Assembly (NCBI GenBank): GCA_958298945.1
Contig: OY282608.1
Coordinates: 74,200,806 to 74,264,805, forward strand
Reading direction: 5' to 3'
DNA length: 64,000 nucleotides
Source of the DNA: Atherix ibis
Taxonomy: Eukaryota; Arthropoda; Insecta; Diptera; Athericidae
Shown here: piece by piece, positions 57,996 to 64,000 of the stretch
How the letters are laid out: every line of letters starts with the position of its first letter
Numbering within the stretch: the stretch's first letter is position 1
The notes under the pieces: model-generated
The model's database searches: none
What the model was told of the DNA's origin: nothing
What the model saw: the letters and a program-made list of their open reading frames with translations, nothing else
Translations under genes and position numbers: made by a program

Positions 57996-60119
57996 TCAAC
58001 AAACCAACAAACCAACAAACCAACAAACCAACAAACCAACAAACCAAAAAACGAACAAACGAACAAACCAACAAACCAACAAACCAACAAACCAACAAAC
58101 CGACAAACCAACAAACCAAAAAACCAACAAACCAACAACCCAACAAACCAACAAACCAACAAACCAACAAACCAACAAACCAACAAACCAATTAACCAAC
58201 AAACCAACAAACCAACAAACCAACAAGCCAACAAACCAACAAACCAAAAAACAAACAAACCAAGTAACCAACAATCCAACAAACCAAGAAACCAAGAAAC
58301 CAACAAGCAAACAAACCAACAAACCAACAAACCAACAAGACAACAAACCAAAAAACTAACAAACCTACAAACCAACAAACCAACAAACCAACAAACCAAC
58401 AAACCAACAAGCCAACAAGCCAACAAACCAATAAGCCAACAAACGAACAAACCAACAAGCCAACAAGCCAACAAACCAACAAACAAACAAACCAACAAAC
58501 CAACAAACCAACGATCCAACAAACAAATAAACAAACAAACCAACAAACCAAAAAACCGACAAACCAACAAACCAACAAACCAACAAACCAACAAACCAAC
58601 AAGACAACAAACCAACAAACCAACAAACCAACAAGCCAACAAACCAACAAGCCAACAAACGAACAAACCAACAAGCCAACAAACCAAAAAACCAACAAAC
58701 CTACAAACCAACAAACCAACAAACCAACAAACCAACAAACCAACAAGCCAACAAACCAATAAGCCAACAAACGAACAAACCAACAAGCCAACAAGCAAAC
58801 AAACCAACAAACCAACAAACCAACAAACCAACAAACCAACAAACCAACAAACCAACAAACCAACAAACAAACAAACAAACAAACCAACAAACCAAAAAAC
58901 CAAAAAACCAACAAACCAACAAACCAATAAACCAACAAACCAACAAGACAACAAACCAAAAAACCAACAAACCAACAAACCAACAAACCAACAAACCAAC
59001 AAACCAACAAACCAACAAACCAACAAGCCAACAAACCAACAAGCCAACAAATCAACAAACCAACAAACCAACAAACCAACGAACCAACAAACCAACAAAC
59101 CAACAAACCAACAAACCAACAAATCAACAAACCAACAAACCAACAAACCAACAAACAAACAAACCAAAACACCAACAAACCAACAAACCAGCAAACTAAC
59201 AAGCCGACAAGCCAACAAACCAACAAGCCAACAAACGAACAAACCAACAAACCAACAAACCAACAAACAAATAAACAGACAAACCAACAAAACAACAAGT
59301 CAACAAACGAACAAACCAACAAACCAACAAACCAACAAACCAACAACCAACAAACTAACAAAACAGGAAACCAACAAACCAACGAACCAATAAACCAACT
59401 AACCAAAAAACCAACAAACCAACAAACCAACAAACCAACAAACCAACAAACCAACAAACCAACAGGCCAACAAACCAACAAACCAACAAACCAACAAACC
59501 AACAAACCAAGTAACCAACAAACCAACAAGCAAACAAACCAACAAACCAACAAACCAACAAGACAACAAACCAAAAAACCAACAAACCTACAAACCAACA
59601 AACCAACAAACCAACAAACCAACAAACCAACAAGCCAACAAACCAATAAGCCAAAAAACGAACAAACCAACAAGCCAACAAGCCAACAAACCAACAAACC
59701 AACAAACCAACAAACCAACAAACCAACAAACCAACAAACAAACAAACAAACAAACCAAAAGAACAAACGAACAAACCAACAAACCAACAAACCAACAAAC
59801 CAACAAACCGACAAACCAACAAACCAAAAAACCAACAAACCAACAACCCAACAAACCAACAAACCAACAAACCAACAAACCAACAAACCAACAAACCAAT
59901 TAACCAACAAACCAACAAACCAACAAACCAACAAGCCAACAAACCAACAAACCAAAAAACAAACAAACCAAGTAACCAACAATCCAACAAACCAAGAAAC
60001 CAAGAAACCAACAAGCAAACAAACCAACAAACCAACAAACCAACAAGACAACAAACCAACAAACAAACAAACCAACAAACCAACAAGCCAACAAACCAAC
60101 AAACCGACAAACAAATAAG
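57996..60119. repeat. 2076/2124-bp higher-order repeat, copy 2 (2124 bp)
   Basis: This is the full-length copy of the HOR. It contains two cassette anchors, at 58264 and 59972. The second is the one deleted from copy 1. At 265.5 units the period puts consecutive copies half a unit out of phase. Confidence 0.93.
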
Positions 60120-61880
60120 TCAACAAACCAACAAACCAACAAACCAACAAACCAACAAACCAACAAACCAAAAAACGAACAAACGAACAAACCAACAAAC
60201 CAACAAACCAACAAACCAACAAACCGACAAACCAACAAACCAAAAAACCAACAAACCAACAACCCAACAAACCAACAAACCAACAAACCAACAAACCAAC
60301 AAACCAACAAACCAATTAACCAACAAACCAACAAACCAACAAACCAACAAGCCAACAAACCAACAAACCAAAAAACAAACAAACCAAGTAACCAACAATC
60401 CAACAAACCAAGAAACCAAGAAACCAACAAGCAAACAAACCAACAAACCAACAAACCAACAAGACAACAAACCAAAAAACTAACAAACCTACAAACCAAC
60501 AAACCAACAAACCAACAAACCAACAAACCAACAAGCCAACAAGCCAACAAACCAATAAGCCAACAAACGAACAAACCAACAAGCCAACAAGCCAACAAAC
60601 CAACAAACAAACAAACCAACAAACCAACAAACCAACGATCCAACAAACAAATAAACAAACAAACCAACAAACCAAAAAACCGACAAACCAACAAACCAAC
60701 AAACCAACAAACCAACAAACCAACAAGACAACAAACCAACAAACCAACAAACCAACAAGCCAACAAACCAACAAGCCAACAAACGAACAAACCAACAAGC
60801 CAACAAACCAAAAAACCAACAAACCTACAAACCAACAAACCAACAAACCAACAAACCAACAAACCAACAAGCCAACAAACCAATAAGCCAACAAACGAAC
60901 AAACCAACAAGCCAACAAGCAAACAAACCAACAAACCAACAAACCAACAAACCAACAAACCAACAAACCAACAAACCAACAAACCAACAAACAAACAAAC
61001 AAACAAACCAACAAACCAAAAAACCAAAAAACCAACAAACCAACAAACCAATAAACCAACAAACCAACAAGACAACAAACCAAAAAACCAACAAACCAAC
61101 AAACCAACAAACCAACAAACCAACAAACCAACAAACCAACAAACCAACAAGCCAACAAACCAACAAGCCAACAAATCAACAAACCAACAAACCAACAAAC
61201 CAACGAACCAACAAACCAACAAACCAACAAACCAACAAACCAACAAATCAACAAACCAACAAACCAACAAACCAACAAACAAACAAACCAAAACACCAAC
61301 AAACCAACAAACCAGCAAACTAACAAGCCGACAAGCCAACAAACCAACAAGCCAACAAACGAACAAACCAACAAACCAACAAACCAACAAACAAATAAAC
61401 AGACAAACCAACAAAACAACAAGTCAACAAACGAACAAACCAACAAACCAACAAACCAACAAACCAACAACCAACAAACTAACAAAACAGGAAACCAACA
61501 AACCAACGAACCAATAAACCAACTAACCAAAAAACCAACAAACCAACAAACCAACAAACCAACAAACCAACAAACCAACAAACCAACAGGCCAACAAACC
61601 AGCAAACCAACAAACCAACAAACCAACAAACCAAGTAACCAACAAACCAACAAGCAAACAAACCAACAAACCAACAAACCAACAAGACAACAAACCAAAA
61701 AACCAACAAACCTACAAACCAACAAACCAACAAACCAACAAACCAACAAACCAACAAGCCAACAAACCAATAAGCCAAAAAACGAACAAACCAACAAGCC
61801 AACAAGCCAACAAACCAACAAACCAACAAACCAACAAACCAACAAACCAACAAACCAACAAACAAACAAACAAACAAACC
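60120..61880. repeat. 2076/2124-bp higher-order repeat, copy 3 (partial)
   Basis: This is a third copy, followed until the string CCAAAAGAAC near 61880. There copies 1 and 2 continue with AAACGAAC, but this copy continues with CCGACAAACC as at 51663. The array then leaves the HOR and continues as duplication E. One visible private change is CAGC near 61600. Confidence 0.88.
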
Positions 61881-64000
61881 AAAAGAACCGACAAACCAAC
61901 AAACCAACAAACCAACAAACCAACAAGACAACAAACCAACAAACCAACAAACCAACAAGCCAACAAACCAACAAGCCAACAAACGAACAAACCAACAAGC
62001 CAACAAACCAACAAGCCAACAAACGGACAAACCAACAAGCCAACAAACCAACAAACCAACAAACCAACAAACCAACGAACCAACAAACCAACAAACCAAC
62101 AAACAAACAAACAAACAAACCAACAAACCAAAAAACCAAAATACCAACAAACCAACAAACCAATAAGCCAATAAACCAACAAGACAACAAACCAAAAAAC
62201 CAACAAACCAACAAACCAACAAACCAACAAACCAACAAACCAACAAACCAACAAACCAACAAACCAACAAGCCAACAAACCAACAAGCCAACAAATAAAC
62301 AAACCAACAGACCAACAAACCAACGAACCAACAAACCAACAAACCAACAAACCAACAAACCAACAAACCAACAAACCAACAAACAAATAAACCAACAAAC
62401 GAACAAATCAACAAACCAACAAACCAATAAATCAACAAACAAACAAACCAAAAAACCAACAAACCAACAAACCAGCAAACTAACAAGCCGACAAGCCAAC
62501 ATACCAATAAGCCAACAAACGAACAAACCAACAAACCAACAAACCAACAAACAAATAAACCAACAAACCAACAAAACAACAAGTCAACAAACGAACAAAC
62601 CAACAAACCAACAAACCAACAAACCAACAACCAACAAACTAACAAACCAGGAAACCAACAAACCAACGAACCAATAAACCAACTAACCAAAAAACCAACA
62701 AACCAACAAACCAACAAACCAACAAACCAACAAACCAACAGGCCAACAAACCAACAAACCAACAAACCAAGTAACCAACAAATTAACAAACGAACAAACA
62801 AACAAACAAACAAACCAACAAACGAACAAACCAACAAACGAACAAAACAACAAACTAACAAACCAACAAACGAACAAACCAACAAACCAACAAACCAACA
62901 AGTCAACAAACCAACAAACCAACAAACCAACAAACCAACAAACCAACAAACCAACAAACCAACAAACCAACGAACCAAGTAACCAACAAACCAACAAACG
63001 AACAAACCAACAAACAAACAAACCAACAAACGAACAAACCAACAAACGAACAAACCAACAAACTAACAAACCAACAAACCAACAAACCAACAAAGCACCA
63101 AACCAACAAACCCACAAACTAACAAACCAACAAACCAACAAGCCAACAAGCCAACAAACCAACAAGCCAACAAACGAACAAACCAACAAACCAACAAACC
63201 AAAAAAACCAACAAACCAACAAACCAACAAACCAACAAACCAACAAACCAACAAACCAACAAACCAACAAACCAACAAACCAACAAGACAACAAACCAAA
63301 AAACCAACAAACCAACAAACCAACAAGCCCACAAACCAACAAACCAACAAACCAACAAACCAACAAACCAACAAACCAACAAACCAACAAACCAAAAAAC
63401 GAACAAACCAACAAACCAACAAACCAACAAGCCGACAAACCAACAAACCAACAAACCAACAAACCAACAAACCAACAAACCAACAAACCAACAAACCAAC
63501 AAACCAACAAACCAACAAACCAACAAACCAACAAACCAACAAACCAATAAACCAACAAACCAACAAACCAACAAACCAACAAACCAACAAGCCAACAAAC
63601 CAACAAACGAACAAACCAACAAACCAATTAGTCAACAAACAAACAAACCAACAAACCAACAAACGAACAAACCAAGAAACCAACAAACCAACAAACCAAC
63701 AAACCAACAACCCAACAAACCAACAAACCAACAAACCAACAAACCAACATACCAAGAAAACAACAAACCAACAAACCAACAAACCAACAAACCAACAAAC
63801 CAACAAACCAACAAACCAACAAACCAACAAACCAACAAACCAACAAACGAACAAACCAACAAACGAACAAAACAACAAACTAACAAACCAACAAACGAAC
63901 AAACCAACAAACCAACAAACCAACAAGTCAACAAACGAACAAACCAACAAACCAACAAACCAACAAACGAACAAACCAAGAAACCAACAAACCAACAAAC
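61400..64000. repeat. Segmental duplication E, copy 2
   Basis: This is the partner of 51.2-53.6 kb at offsets of 10218-10666 bp. It overlaps the end of HOR copy 3 because that HOR itself carries the CAGGAAACC portion. It is cut by the window edge, so the array continues to the right. Confidence 0.8.

Larger units (their letters stand above)
1..64000. repeat. Degenerate 8-bp satellite array, unit AAACCAAC / GTTGGTTT
   Basis: The entire window is head-to-tail copies of an 8-bp unit in one orientation, roughly 8000 units, with no inversion and no unique DNA. The consensus is 5 A and 3 C, so the + strand is nearly pure A/C and its complement nearly pure G/T. Most variants are single substitutions. 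Common forms are AAACAAAC, AAACGAAC, AAACTAAC, AAGCCAAC, AAACCAAT, AAACCAAG, AAACCAAA, AAAACAAC and AAACCGAC. Position 5 is hit by A, G and T and looks the most variable. Indels that shift the phase are much rarer. An A/C strand cannot pair with itself, so hairpins, terminators and structured RNAs are essentially excluded. It could be centromeric, pericentromeric or subtelomeric satellite; the sequence alone does not decide. Confidence 0.98.

Noticed and set aside
140..60500. Centromere-protein binding box or promoter in the cassette
   Set aside because: The cassette lacks a CGGG-type CENP-B box core and any recognisable promoter. Its recurrence is explained by duplication of the block that holds it.
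5468..62000. HOR periods divisible by 3 (1788, 2076, 2124, 3315, 4695) as evidence of coding constraint
   Set aside because: Other periods (1322, 1313, 2752, 4672, 7424, 3529) are not divisible by 3, so there is no consistent frame preservation.
1..64000. CRISPR array
   Set aside because: There are no spacers of unique sequence between conserved repeats; everything is the 8-bp unit.
1..64000. Telomere repeat tract
   Set aside because: The G-rich strand has GG rather than the GGG or GGGG typical of most telomeres, the unit matches no telomere repeat that I know, and the array is heavily diverged with HOR structure over 64 kb, unlike a telomerase-made tract. A subtelomeric location remains possible.
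1..64000. Terminators, tRNA, rRNA or other structured RNA
   Set aside because: An A/C strand and its G/T complement offer almost no Watson-Crick self-pairing, and no conserved RNA motif was seen.
1..64000. Mobile element or virus insertion
   Set aside because: No terminal repeats, target duplications, coding domains or composition break were found anywhere in the window.

Overview
The whole 64 kb window is one uninterrupted, degenerate satellite array built on an 8-bp unit, AAACCAAC on the + strand (GTTGGTTT on the - strand). I see no position where unique, non-repetitive DNA takes over. The + strand is almost only A and C, with scattered G and T from point variants. I find no gene, RNA gene, mobile element or regulatory site that I can support. 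A long array of this kind suggests heterochromatic, centromeric or subtelomeric DNA of a eukaryote, but nothing here identifies the organism.

The many long apparent reading frames are a by-product of the unit. The consensus has no stop codon in any of six frames. Because 8 is not a multiple of 3, every frame on a strand reads the same cyclic octapeptide: L-V-C-W-F-V-G-L on the - strand and T-N-K-P-T-N-Q-Q on the + strand. On the - strand, starts at TTG come from the unit itself and stops come from sporadic point variants.

The informative layer is the order of variant units, which reveals nested higher-order repeats (HORs). By region: 1-5.3 kb holds two interleaved duplications (offsets about 2599 and 1960-2039 bp). 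5.47-9.04 kb is a nearly identical 1788-bp tandem pair. 9.06-13.2 kb is mixed and contains the longest perfect consensus run (237 bp). 13.2-17.5 kb is a duplication offset by 2800-2839 bp. 17.28-23.9 kb is a 3315-bp tandem pair, followed to about 26.9 kb by partial copies offset 1322 and 1313 bp. 26.9-38.9 kb is a mosaic. 38.9-51.0 kb holds a roughly 4.66-4.73 kb tandem duplication plus related copies offset 2752 and about 7420 bp. 51.2-53.6 kb is repeated at 61.4-64.0 kb. Between them, after a mosaic stretch, lies a 2076/2124-bp HOR (55.9-61.9 kb).

A short marker cassette centred on GTAACCAACAATCC recurs 28 times in recognisable subfamilies and traces the duplication history. At least two copies were removed by clean deletions (71 bp and 48 bp). 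The pattern fits repeated unequal exchange or segmental amplification of a simple satellite, with local re-homogenisation. Block boundaries are read by eye from marker offsets and are good to tens of bases.
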